Shown: one piece after another, positions 20,162-27,390 of the stretch
How the letters are laid out: every line of letters begins with the position of its first letter
Position numbering within the stretch: position 1 is the first letter of the stretch
Source: Novosphingopyxis baekryungensis DSM 16222
GTDB lineage: Bacteria > Pseudomonadota > Alphaproteobacteria > Sphingomonadales > Sphingomonadaceae
DNA: 64,000 nt
Direction: 5' to 3'
Assembly: GCF_000420305.1 (NCBI RefSeq)
Contig: NZ_ATUR01000004.1
Span: 186,001 to 250,000, forward strand
Translations under genes and position numbers: made by a program
Notes under the pieces: model-generated
Seen by the model: the letters and a program-made list of their open reading frames with translations, nothing else
Databases searched by the model: none
What the model was told of the DNA's origin: nothing

Positions 20162-20247
20162 CCATGATCCTGATATTTGCCGGAACCGCAAACAGGCGCC
20201 CGGTCTTTGAAATGAAGCGAGCCCGAAGCGGGAGCACTCGTCACGTT

Positions 20248-20283
20248 ACACGCAGGATGCCTTGCCCCTGCGTGTCATCCTGC
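20248..20283 (-). promoter_or_regulatory. Leader with two mutually exclusive stems upstream of the helicase gene
   Basis: On the minus strand the order is GCAGGATG, ACACGCAGG, then CATCCTGCGTGT. The last segment can pair with the first (8 bp, CATCCTGC) or with the second (9 bp, CCTGCGTGT) but not both, since CCTGC is shared. A TTGACT at 20316-20311 upstream could be a -35 box, so the element may lie at the 5' end of the helicase mRNA. The 180-nt gap otherwise holds only a short GC hairpin. Confidence 0.4.
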
Positions 20284-20341
20284 TTGGCCAATGCTGCAAC
20301 AACGCCCTATAGTCAAGCTGCGCCGCCATGCAGGCGGTCGA

Positions 20342-20860
20342 TCATCTGTCGTCGTCTAGCTCTATTCTTCTGAACCGATCGATCTCGCAACGCATGCCGG
20401 AACGCGCCATCAGCACATCGCGCTCGGCACAAAGCTTCCCGTCCTTGGCCCGCTCCATGTACATCCCGCCATGGAAATCCATCGCAAGACAGCCTCCGTC
20501 CAGATAGGCGCGCACGCGCTTGTTGTCTTTCGTCAAAAAATCCAGGGCGCGGCTGCGCGACGGCGTCATCCCCACAATCTGATCCGCTGCAACGCACTGC
20601 TTCATCTTCTTTTCGACATAGCTTGGAGGGCGCATCGCCTCCGACGTCCGCCGCGTATCGTTGGTTGCGGAAAGCTGCGTGCGGTTGGATGCCCGGCGCG
20701 GCACGCGTATGATAACGCGTTGCTGGATGCGGACCTGATATACCGGCTGCGCACCGATATCCGGCGCCGCAATGGGTGAATCGCCAGCAGGATCGGGAAT
20801 TTCTGCCGCCCCGCCCATGGCGGCCACGGCCGTCAAAAAGACGAGCCATTCCAAAATCAC
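20342..20860 (-). CDS. Conserved hypothetical exported protein
   Basis: The product has 172 residues with an N-terminal hydrophobic segment (ILEWLVFLTAVAAMGGAA) that reads as a signal sequence. The C-terminal half is the best conserved in look: KKMKQCVAADQIVG, a KRVRAYLDGGCLAMDF stretch and LCAERDVLMARSGMRCEIDRFR. Four Cys could pair in the periplasm. From memory, sphingomonads have a family with the same Cys spacing and SG..C ending, but no function is assigned to it. It precedes the helicase gene on the same strand. Confidence 0.6.
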   Translation of the reverse strand: MILEWLVFLTAVAAMGGAAEIPDPAGDSPIAAPDIGAQPVYQVRIQQRVIIRVPRRASNRTQLSATNDTRRTSEAMRPPSYVEKKMKQCVAADQIVGMTPSRSRALDFLTKDNKRVRAYLDGGCLAMDFHGGMYMERAKDGKLCAERDVLMARSGMRCEIDRFRRIELDDDR

Positions 20861-21080
20861 ATCAACATCCCAACGTCGTTCACTCCGCCATCACGGTCTT
20901 CTGTCGCCGCGCGATTGAACGTGGACTGAACTCACTCGTCAACCCCGCAGCCTGGACGTGGGCCAGATAACATTGCAAACCGTCACTCGCCCTTGCGTGC
21001 TATAGTGCAGGGTCTTAAGGCGCTTCATCAGTCTTTTCACGTCGCTGCAGGCGACCGACTTTCGTAACGGAGCAGATGCC

Positions 21081-21860
21081 ATGGCCAGCGCGCCGACCCC
21101 CAATACCCTTCCCATGTTCTATAATGATCTTGTGCCGCTCAACAGCGAGCAGCATGGCAACTGGCGCACGCGCGGTCTGGACGATGCCAAATTTCTGTCC
21201 AACCAACATGCCATTCCGATCACGGTGGACGAATTTGTAGCTTGCTCGCGCACCTACCCGATTATCTTTTCGTCCGGCGAACAGCCTGTGCCTCTGGCAT
21301 TGATGGGCCTGAACGAAGGCGTGAATACGTTCATTAATGACGACGGCAAGATCGACCAGCCGGTTTACTTGCCCGCCTATATTCGCCGCTATCCCTTCCT
21401 GCTCGCGCGTTTGCAGCCGGACAGCGATGAGCTGTCGCTCTGTTTCGATCCGACGGCCGGCGCGATCGGCGAATTCGATGAAGGCGAAAAGCTGTTCGAA
21501 GACGGCCAGCCCAGCGAGGCCACCAAGGGCATATTGAAATTCTGCGAGGACTTCGAACAGTCCGGTGCCCGCACGCAGGCCTTCATGGAAGAGCTGAAGA
21601 AAAGCGGCCTGCTGATGGATGGTGAAGTTTCGATCCAGCAGAACGGGGTCGAGCAGCCCTTTATCTATCGCGGCTTCAGCATGATCGATGAGCAGAAGCT
21701 GAAGGATCTGCGTGGTGACGAACTGCGCAAGATGAACCAGAATGGCATGCTGCCACTCATCCACGCCCACATGTTCTCGCTGCAATTGATGCGGGAGCTT
21801 TTTTCCCGTCAGGTACAGCTCGGCAAGATGCCGCAGGTGACCGAAGCACCGCACGTCTGA
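21081..21860 (+). CDS. SapC family protein
   Basis: The 259-residue protein carries the SapC pattern: FYNDLVPLNSEQHGNWR near residue 13, FSSGEQPVPLALMGLNEG near residue 64, and a middle segment YLPAYIRRYPFLLAR near residue 97. The C-terminal half ends LQLMRELFSRQ. SapC-family proteins were first linked to Campylobacter S-layer regions, but in alphaproteobacteria their role is unknown. No signal peptide is visible. It is 3 nt from the cytochrome b561 gene and surely cotranscribed. A TATAGT at 21001-21006 upstream is a possible -10 box; the 220-nt upstream gap otherwise shows only a 5-bp GTCGC/GCGAC hairpin at 21041-21055. Confidence 0.85.
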   Translation: MASAPTPNTLPMFYNDLVPLNSEQHGNWRTRGLDDAKFLSNQHAIPITVDEFVACSRTYPIIFSSGEQPVPLALMGLNEGVNTFINDDGKIDQPVYLPAYIRRYPFLLARLQPDSDELSLCFDPTAGAIGEFDEGEKLFEDGQPSEATKGILKFCEDFEQSGARTQAFMEELKKSGLLMDGEVSIQQNGVEQPFIYRGFSMIDEQKLKDLRGDELRKMNQNGMLPLIHAHMFSLQLMRELFSRQVQLGKMPQVTEAPHV

Positions 21861-21863
21861 TCT

Positions 21864-22418
21864 ATGGCAGCACGCGCGAAAAACGGCCTGGAACGGTTCA
21901 GCACGGTCGCCATCGTGCTGCACTGGGTCATCGCCCTGCTCGTCATTTCCAATCTGGTCCTCGCCAAAGTTGCCGAGGGCCTGAAAGGTGCCGAGCGAGG
22001 GGCGCTGATGGGCGCGCATACTGCGCTCGGCATGGCCGTTTTGGCGTTCAGCGTCCTTCTGGTTGCCTGGCGCATCACCCACGCCCGGCCCCCTTATCCC
22101 GCACAGCTGGCCGGCTGGGAGCGGCTATTGAGCAGCGTGGTCAGAGTGGTGTTCTACCTGCTGATCGTGGCTATTCCGCTGTCAGGCTGGCTGATGGTTT
22201 CCGTCCATGAAGGCGCGCGCGGCATCGACTTTTTCGGCCTCTTCACGGTGCCGCCTTTGCCGATCAGCGCCAGCGATCAGGGCGGGAACATCGTCGAAGC
22301 CGTGCATAAAAATCTTGGCGGCGCGATGATCTATCTGATCGGGCTGCACGTGCTCGGCGCACTGAAGCATCAGTTTTTCGACAAGATGCCATATTTCCAT
22401 CGCATGTGGCCGAGCTGA
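21864..22418 (+). CDS. Cytochrome b561
   Basis: The 184-residue membrane protein has four hydrophobic helices with haem-ligand histidines in VLHWVIALLV (about residue 19), MGAHTALGMAV (about 54) and IGLHVLGALKHQFFDK near the C-terminus. Diheme b561 proteins move electrons from quinol, and some act as superoxide:ubiquinone oxidoreductases. It directly follows the SapC gene. Confidence 0.9.
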   Translation: MAARAKNGLERFSTVAIVLHWVIALLVISNLVLAKVAEGLKGAERGALMGAHTALGMAVLAFSVLLVAWRITHARPPYPAQLAGWERLLSSVVRVVFYLLIVAIPLSGWLMVSVHEGARGIDFFGLFTVPPLPISASDQGGNIVEAVHKNLGGAMIYLIGLHVLGALKHQFFDKMPYFHRMWPS

Positions 22419-22509
22419 GCGCCATGCGCCATTTGGACGTGGTTTTTGGCTAATTCCGCCTGGACTTTGCCCACTCGGCATAATCTTTGCAAAAAGCCAT
22501 GGCGAATTA

Positions 22510-22538
22510 TTGAAACCAAATTTGCCCCGCCTTATTTA
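22510..22538 (+). promoter_or_regulatory. Sigma70-like promoter of the candidate small RNA
   Basis: TTGAAA (22510-22515) and TATTTA (22533-22538) are separated by exactly 17 nt, an optimal housekeeping layout. Transcription would begin near 22545. No open reading frame follows before the terminator. Confidence 0.55.
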
Positions 22539-22544
22539 AGAAGC

Positions 22545-22632
22545 GACGGGCATCCCCCCTCTTGTCCGTCTGGTGCCTTCTCGGCACCATCTCCCTGAGC
22601 CTTGGCCACCCCCAAAAGGGGTGGTCTTTTTG
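22545..22632 (+). ncRNA. Candidate anti-Shine-Dalgarno small RNA with three hairpins
   Basis: The roughly 88-nt unit has three stems in order: GACGGG/TCCGTC (22545-22570) with a loop containing CCCCCCTC; TGGTGCC/GGCACCA (22571-22589); and a 9-bp GGCCACCCC/GGGGTGGTC stem (22604-22626) followed by TTTTT. A single-stranded TCTCCCTGAG lies between stems two and three. C/U-rich loops facing ribosome-binding sites plus a terminator are the design of Hfq-dependent alphaproteobacterial sRNAs such as the cuckoo and SuhB/alpha-r groups. Family membership is inferred. It could instead be the 3' end of the cytochrome b561 message, which stops 127 nt upstream. The terminator at 22604-22631 is real in either case. 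Confidence 0.6.
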
Positions 22633-22641
22633 TGTCAGTGG

Positions 22642-23520
22642 CTATTCGGCGGCATGCAGCCACGCCCGGCCCGCCAGTTCCTCCTCCAGCCGCAGCACCA
22701 GCGCATGAACCCATTGCGCCATCCGGCTCACCTTCTCGGCGTCCGGCTCCCGCCCCCGCGCATCGAGATAGAGCGCGCGGTCACATTCCAGCTGCAGGGC
22801 ATGAATGTTGCGCGCAGGCTGGCCATGGCGGGCCAGAATATGGCCCCCCGCATAGGGATGGTTGAGCGCTGCGACGAAGCCGGCCGACCGCGCATGATCG
22901 AGGGCAAGCGACGCGAATCTGTTCGCTGCACTCCGCCCGAACCGGTCTCCGATCACGATGCGTGGAATACGGTCCGCCGGGAACCGCAGGCTCGGCATGC
23001 TGTGCACGTCCAGCAACAGTGCGCCGCCAAACCGTGCCTGCATGGCATCCAGCGTCTGCGCGATCTGCGCATGATAGGGCGCGTGATCGCGCGCGATGCG
23101 CTGCTCCAGATGCGTGCGCGGTAACCGTCCGCGCCACAATTCGCCTCCCGTGCCGAGCCAGCGCGGCACCAGGCCGAGACCGCCGCGCACCTTGGCGCTG
23201 GGCGGATCGACCTCGGCTGCATCCAGACCGTCGACCATGGCGACATCGATCTCCCGCTCCGCGCGGTTGAGATCGATCCACGCCCGCGGCCGCCGTGCGA
23301 TGATGCAGGGAAAGCCGGCGGCAATCGCATCGCGGGTCAGCAGATCGACATAACGATCTTCCAGCCGCTGCAGGATCGCCGGGGAAACACGGGCCTGACG
23401 CAGGATCTCATCCGGATAGTCCCGGCCGGCATGCGGCACCGACAAGAGGACGGGACGGTTCGGTGTCTGAAGGTCATGCCCAGCAAAGCTGTCATCATCG
23501 GGACGGGTTGCCATGGTCAT
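22642..23520 (-). CDS. N-formylglutamate amidohydrolase family protein
   Basis: The 292-residue protein shows LLSVPHAGRDYP near residue 26, RAWIDLNRAEREID near residue 78, LLLDVHSMP near residue 168 and NHPYAGGHILARHG near residue 218, the metal-binding pattern of PF05013. Family members deformylate N-formylglutamate in histidine breakdown, but no hut genes are near, so the substrate may differ. It is divergent from cpdR. Confidence 0.88.
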   Translation of the reverse strand: MTMATRPDDDSFAGHDLQTPNRPVLLSVPHAGRDYPDEILRQARVSPAILQRLEDRYVDLLTRDAIAAGFPCIIARRPRAWIDLNRAEREIDVAMVDGLDAAEVDPPSAKVRGGLGLVPRWLGTGGELWRGRLPRTHLEQRIARDHAPYHAQIAQTLDAMQARFGGALLLDVHSMPSLRFPADRIPRIVIGDRFGRSAANRFASLALDHARSAGFVAALNHPYAGGHILARHGQPARNIHALQLECDRALYLDARGREPDAEKVSRMAQWVHALVLRLEEELAGRAWLHAAE

Positions 23521-23658
23521 GCGGCGCCAAGCCTATGCGGGGCCATGCCGCCGCGCAATGATTTGCCCGCAATCGGCCATAGAAAATAAACCTTCGCGCG
23601 CTAGAAAGGACCTCCGCCGCCAATTTCCTGCCAAAATCTCCGGAGCCCTGCACGTCCC

Positions 23659-24045
23659 ATGTCCGATCCCATTCGCATTCTGCTTGCCGAAGACGACGAT
23701 GCCATGCGCGGCTATTTGACCCGGGCGTTGGAAAAATCGGGATATGACGTCGTTGCCGTCGACCGTGGAACCGAGGCGTTGCCCCTGCTGGAAGCACAGC
23801 GGTTCGATCTGCTGCTGACAGATATCGTGATGCCAGAAATGGATGGGATCGAGCTGGCCCAGCGATGCGGGAAGATCTCACCGCACACGCAGGTCATGTT
23901 CATCACCGGTTTTTCCGGCGTGACCCTGCGTGCCGGGCAGGAAGTTCCGCGCGCCAAGCTGCTTTCCAAACCCTTTCATCTGCGCGATCTCGTGATGGAA
24001 GTGGACCGCATGTTTGCCGACGAGAGCAAAAGCGGACTGATCTGA
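23659..24045 (+). CDS. cpdR: CpdR-type cell-cycle response regulator
   Basis: The protein is a bare 128-residue receiver domain: acidic pocket AEDDD at residues 10-14, phospho-acceptor Asp55 in LTDIVMPEMDG, Thr in FITGFSG, and Lys in LLSKPFHLRDL. It lacks an output domain. In Caulobacter, unphosphorylated CpdR loads ClpXP substrates and localises the protease, leading to CtrA turnover. The length, the A-E-D-D-D start and the 'GQEVPRAKLLSKPFHLRDLV' context match CpdR. A tRNA-Val gene lies 110 nt downstream. Confidence 0.88.
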   Translation: MSDPIRILLAEDDDAMRGYLTRALEKSGYDVVAVDRGTEALPLLEAQRFDLLLTDIVMPEMDGIELAQRCGKISPHTQVMFITGFSGVTLRAGQEVPRAKLLSKPFHLRDLVMEVDRMFADESKSGLI

Positions 24046-24145
24046 CAGGCGGGCCGATCATGCATCCCGTGATTAATCTGCTTGAATGCCCCGCAGCGAC
24101 TGGTTAGAGGGGCGACCTTCGGACGCGCTCACTGTCGGCGCGGAC

Positions 24146-24239
24146 TTCGGAAAATGGGCGTATAGCTCAGTGGTAGAGCACCGTGTTGACATCGCGGGGG
24201 TCGCAAGTTCAATCCTTGCTACGCCCACCATTTTCCGAA
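24146..24239 (+). repeat. 10-bp inverted repeat flanking tRNA-Val(GAC)
   Basis: TTCGGAAAAT (24146-24155) abuts the 5' end of the tRNA, and its perfect complement ATTTTCCGAA (24230-24239) begins at the A of the encoded CCA. In the precursor, leader and trailer could pair and extend the acceptor stem. Confidence 0.7.
24156..24230 (+). tRNA. tRNA-Val (anticodon GAC)
   Basis: The acceptor arms GGGCGTA (24156-24162) and TACGCCC (24220-24226) pair. The D-arm contains AGCTCAGTGGTAGAGC. The anticodon stem-loop CCGTG-TTGACAT-CGCGG gives GAC (valine), and the T-arm is GCAAGTTCAATCCTTGC. CCA is encoded at 24228-24230. Confidence 0.97.
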
Positions 24240-24381
24240 AATTGCACGTTTCCGTAGCGTGTTTGGCCCGAACCGGGCCGCAATCCTTCAGTCCAGGCAA
24301 GCGTTTCGGGTCCGTAACGGGAACCGAATCGATACGCTTCCCATTGAATGCTCCAGAAACCCCGACAGCATGGAGCATTCG

Positions 24382-24858
24382 ATGTCCGATATATTCGACC
24401 GCCTGAAAAAGGATCATGACACGCATCGCGATATGCTGGAACAGCTAGGCGATACGAGCGGCGACAGCGACACGCGCAAGACGCTGTTCGAGAAATTCCG
24501 TATCGAGGTCAGCGCCCATGCGGCTGCCGAGGAGGAAACACTCTACGCGGTCATGCTGCAGGATCCCGAACTGCGCGAAGAGGGCCAGCATTCCGTGTCA
24601 GAGCACAAGGAAATCGATGATTTCCTGGAGGAACTGCAGGACACCGATATGTCCAGCCCTGGCTGGCTGGCCACCTTCAAGAAGATGCGCCACCGCTATG
24701 AACATCATATCGACGAAGAAGAGCAGGACATCTTCCCCGTGGCGGAAAAGCAGCTCGAAAAAGGCGTGCCCGATGCGTTGAAAGACAAGTTCGAGGATCG
24801 CAAGCCAGCGGAAATCGAGCGGGCCAAGGAAGGTGAGCGCAACGAAGCCCTGGATTGA
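24382..24858 (+). CDS. Hemerythrin HHE-domain protein
   Basis: The 158-residue protein is all-helical in look, with iron-ligand candidates in KKDHDTHRD (residues 9-17), FRIEVSAHAAAEEETLY near residue 44, HSVSEHKEIDDFL near residue 75 and MRHRYEHHIDEEEQDIF near residue 108. Such proteins bind a di-iron centre and sense or store O2, NO or iron. A GGAG at 24372-24375 places the start at ATG 24382 rather than the earlier ATG 24370. The C-terminus is charged (about 25 residues rich in Lys, Glu, Arg). Confidence 0.9.
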   Translation: MSDIFDRLKKDHDTHRDMLEQLGDTSGDSDTRKTLFEKFRIEVSAHAAAEEETLYAVMLQDPELREEGQHSVSEHKEIDDFLEELQDTDMSSPGWLATFKKMRHRYEHHIDEEEQDIFPVAEKQLEKGVPDALKDKFEDRKPAEIERAKEGERNEALD

Positions 24859-24914
24859 GCTTTACGCCATGAACGGGGTTGCGGCCTGCCGCGCCCCGTT
24901 TACACGGGTTCCTC

Positions 24915-25682
24915 ATGAACCTTGTCGATATCCTCGCATCGCTGCGCGCCAATGATTTGACCGCGCAAATTCCTTCCGGCTGGATGCAGGGGCGCACGGC
25001 CTATGGCGGGCTGAGCAGCGCCATCGCCCTGGAAGCCGCCCGGACGGTTGCGGACGATCTGCCGCCTCTGAAAAGTGGCCAGATCGCCTTTGTCGGCCCG
25101 ATCGCCGAACAGGTGACGGCCACACCAAGATTGCTCCGGCGCGGCAAGAACACCGCGTTCGTGCAGGTCGAGCTGGAAAGCCAAGGCGGTATCGGGCTGA
25201 TCGGCAGCTTCATTTTCATGAACGGACGCGATAGCGACATTGCGTTCGATCATATCCCCAGCCTCGACCTTCCGCCCGTACCGGCCGATGACGAGACCCG
25301 GACGGGTCCGGCTGAATTTTTTACATCCCAGATGGATTATCCGGACAAGCGGCTGGTGCTCGGCGAAGGCAATGTGCACCTGGCCAATTGGCACCGTCTG
25401 CGCGAGCGAGACGGTCTCGACGGCGCGACCGAATTGATGGCGATCGCCGATGCGCTTCCGCCAGCCGCGATGGGAGCGATGACCAAACCCGGCCCCGTCA
25501 GCACGATGAACTGGCAGTTCAATTTATTGACCGACAATCCGACCACCGAACAGGGCTGGTGGTGGGTCGACGCCGATGGCCATCAAGCGGCCAACGGCTC
25601 CAGCAGTCAATATATGTCCCTGCGCAATGCTGCCGGAGAGCCTGTGATGATGGGCATGCAATCGGTCGCCGTGTTCGCCTGA
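24915..25682 (+). CDS. Acyl-CoA thioesterase family protein (TesB-like hot-dog fold)
   Basis: The 255-residue protein has two halves typical of double hot-dog thioesterases: MQGRTAYGGLSSAIALEAAR near residue 22 and GPVSTMNWQFNLLTDNP then WWWVDADGHQAANGSSSQYM toward the end. Family members hydrolyse acyl-CoA; chain-length preference cannot be read. ATG 24915 begins MNLVDILASL. It follows the hemerythrin gene by 56 nt. The 259-nt gap after it is dense in inverted repeats. Confidence 0.82.
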   Translation: MNLVDILASLRANDLTAQIPSGWMQGRTAYGGLSSAIALEAARTVADDLPPLKSGQIAFVGPIAEQVTATPRLLRRGKNTAFVQVELESQGGIGLIGSFIFMNGRDSDIAFDHIPSLDLPPVPADDETRTGPAEFFTSQMDYPDKRLVLGEGNVHLANWHRLRERDGLDGATELMAIADALPPAAMGAMTKPGPVSTMNWQFNLLTDNPTTEQGWWWVDADGHQAANGSSSQYMSLRNAAGEPVMMGMQSVAVFA

Positions 25683-25740
25683 CCATTTCCTGCCGTGCCA
25701 ATCGACCATGAAAATGCATCTGCACGGAGCCGTGTGTTAG

Positions 25741-25780
25741 CGGTCGCGCCGCTTTTCTATCCATAGCGACCGAAAGCGGC
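25741..25780. repeat. Two interleaved perfect inverted repeats (A-B-A'-B')
   Basis: CGGTCGC (25741-25747) pairs with GCGACCG (25766-25772), and GCCGCTTT (25748-25755) pairs with AAAGCGGC (25773-25780). The arms interleave with no spacer between A and B or between A' and B', and a 10-nt centre. In RNA the two stems would be mutually exclusive or form a very tight pseudoknot. The element lies 58 nt after the thioesterase stop and 161 nt before the MFS start. Confidence 0.6.
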
Positions 25781-25857
25781 CTCTACCCGGCGCGGGGTCA
25801 TTCCCGTGCACGGTGCCCGCTCGGCGACGGCGCCCATCTTGCTACATAGCCGTATTG

Positions 25858-25902
25858 ACGCGGACCATACCGCGTATTCGAAAATCGCTTGCGCACTAGT
25901 GC
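25858..25902. promoter_or_regulatory. Inverted repeat and palindrome upstream of the MFS gene
   Basis: ACGCGG-ACCATA-CCGCGT (25858-25875) and GCACTAGTGC (25893-25902) lie 40-85 nt before the transporter start. They could be operator sites; a TTGACG at 25855-25860 overlaps the first repeat and may be a -35 box. Confidence 0.3.
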
Positions 25903-25941
25903 AAGGCTGATAGCCTGCAGGTCCTTCAGGAGAGGATTGCC

Positions 25942-27288
25942 ATGACCAGCCAGCCGGCGCGTTTCGCCGAAGCCATAATGCCGGACGTCAGCCCGAGAGC
26001 GCGCAAGATCACGCTGACTCTGCTGACGATCACCTATTTTTTCAGCTATATGGATCGCCAGATCCTCTCCATCCTGCTGGAGGATATCAAAGCCGATCTG
26101 ATCCTGACGGACACGCAGCTGGGCATCATTTCCGGGCTGGCCTTCGCTGTTTTCTATGCGACCCTGGGCATACCGGTGGCATGGCTGGCGGATCGCAAGA
26201 ACCGGCGCAACATTATCGCGGTCGCGCTGGCTTTATGGAGCGGGGCAACTGCGCTGTGCGGCTTTGCCAATAATTTCCTGCATCTGCTGCTCGCGCGGAT
26301 CGGCGTCGGCATCGGTGAAGCTGGATCCAGCCCGCCAAGCCATTCGATGATTGCCGACCTCTATGGGCCGGACAAGCGCGCCGGAGCGCTGGCCATCTAT
26401 TCTCTCGGCGTGACGCTGGGCGCGGCCATGGGCACTATTCTGGGTGGCACCGTCGCGCATTATTTCGGCTGGCGCATGGCGTTCTTCGTCATCGGCCTGC
26501 CCGGCATATTGCTGGCCGTGGCGGTGCGCCTGTTCGCGGTCGAGCCGCCACGCGGCATGTCGGACGCCGCGCAAACCATATCCGATGACAGCAGCCCGAC
26601 CCTGGCCGACGGATTTCGTGCGATGTGGGCCAATCGTGCCGCACGCCATCTGGTTGCCGGTGTCACGATCACCTCGATGATCGGCTATGGACTGACCTTC
26701 TGGGGCCCGGCTTATTATATCCGCAGCTTCGGTTTCGATAAGCTGCAGATCGCCATGTACATCGCGCCGATTCTGGCCGTCGGCGGCGTCGTCGGCACGG
26801 TCGGCGGCGGCAAGCTGGCCGACTGGTGCGCGAGCCGATATGGCCTGCACAGCCAGAGCCTGATGATCGCCATTCTGAAGACGATCGCCCTGCCCTTCCT
26901 GTTCGCGCTCTATCTGATCTATGATCCGTGGATCGCCATGGGCAGCTATTTGATCGCGCTGATTTTCCAGACCGGCTATCTCGGCCCCACCTTTGCGCTG
27001 ATCCAGGGGCTTGCACCGTTGAAGATGCGCGCGGTCTGGGCGGCGATCACCTTGCTGGTGATCAACCTGATCGGGCTGGGCGCCGGACCGACCGCGATCG
27101 GCATCCTGTCCGACGTCTATACGCCGATGTTCGGAGACGAGTCGCTGCGTTATGCCCTGCTGACCGGGGCTGCGCTGACGCCATGGGCGGTGTTCCATTA
27201 TTGGCGCGCGGGCGTACTGTTGAAGGTTGACCAGCAGAAGGCTGCGGGTCAGGAGCCTGGAGATTCGGCGAAAACCGTTATCGCCTGA
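25942..27288 (+). CDS. MFS transporter (spinster-like)
   Basis: The 448-residue protein has about 12 membrane helices. YFFSYMDRQILSILLEDIKADL opens TM1. The MFS loop 2-3 motif appears as AWLADRKNRRNIIA near residue 78, and RIGVGIGEAGSSPPSHSMIADLY near residue 118 is the spinster-type TM4 motif. In sphingomonads, transporters of this type often sit near genes for aromatic or steroid breakdown, but the substrate is unknown. AGGAGAGG at 25929-25936 precedes ATG 25942. The following gene, a flavin reductase, starts 102 nt later. Confidence 0.88.
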   Translation: MTSQPARFAEAIMPDVSPRARKITLTLLTITYFFSYMDRQILSILLEDIKADLILTDTQLGIISGLAFAVFYATLGIPVAWLADRKNRRNIIAVALALWSGATALCGFANNFLHLLLARIGVGIGEAGSSPPSHSMIADLYGPDKRAGALAIYSLGVTLGAAMGTILGGTVAHYFGWRMAFFVIGLPGILLAVAVRLFAVEPPRGMSDAAQTISDDSSPTLADGFRAMWANRAARHLVAGVTITSMIGYGLTFWGPAYYIRSFGFDKLQIAMYIAPILAVGGVVGTVGGGKLADWCASRYGLHSQSLMIAILKTIALPFLFALYLIYDPWIAMGSYLIALIFQTGYLGPTFALIQGLAPLKMRAVWAAITLLVINLIGLGAGPTAIGILSDVYTPMFGDESLRYALLTGAALTPWAVFHYWRAGVLLKVDQQKAAGQEPGDSAKTVIA

Positions 27289-27390
27289 ACATTTGACGGG
27301 CTGCGGTTCCATGGAACGGCCGGCATGGCCTGGACGAAGCGTGTCTTTCACGTCTGGTCATGCTGCCTCGCAGACTCTAGACCAATCGTC

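Noticed and set aside
24086-24406. Short open frame running through tRNA-Val(GAC)
   Set aside because: The tRNA is well formed, and the predicted peptide has no start context or family features.
27306-27317. 12-bp perfect palindrome GTTCCATGGAAC before the flavin reductase gene
   Set aside because: About a dozen or more such 6+6 palindromes are expected by chance in 64 kb, and no second site or promoter supports it.
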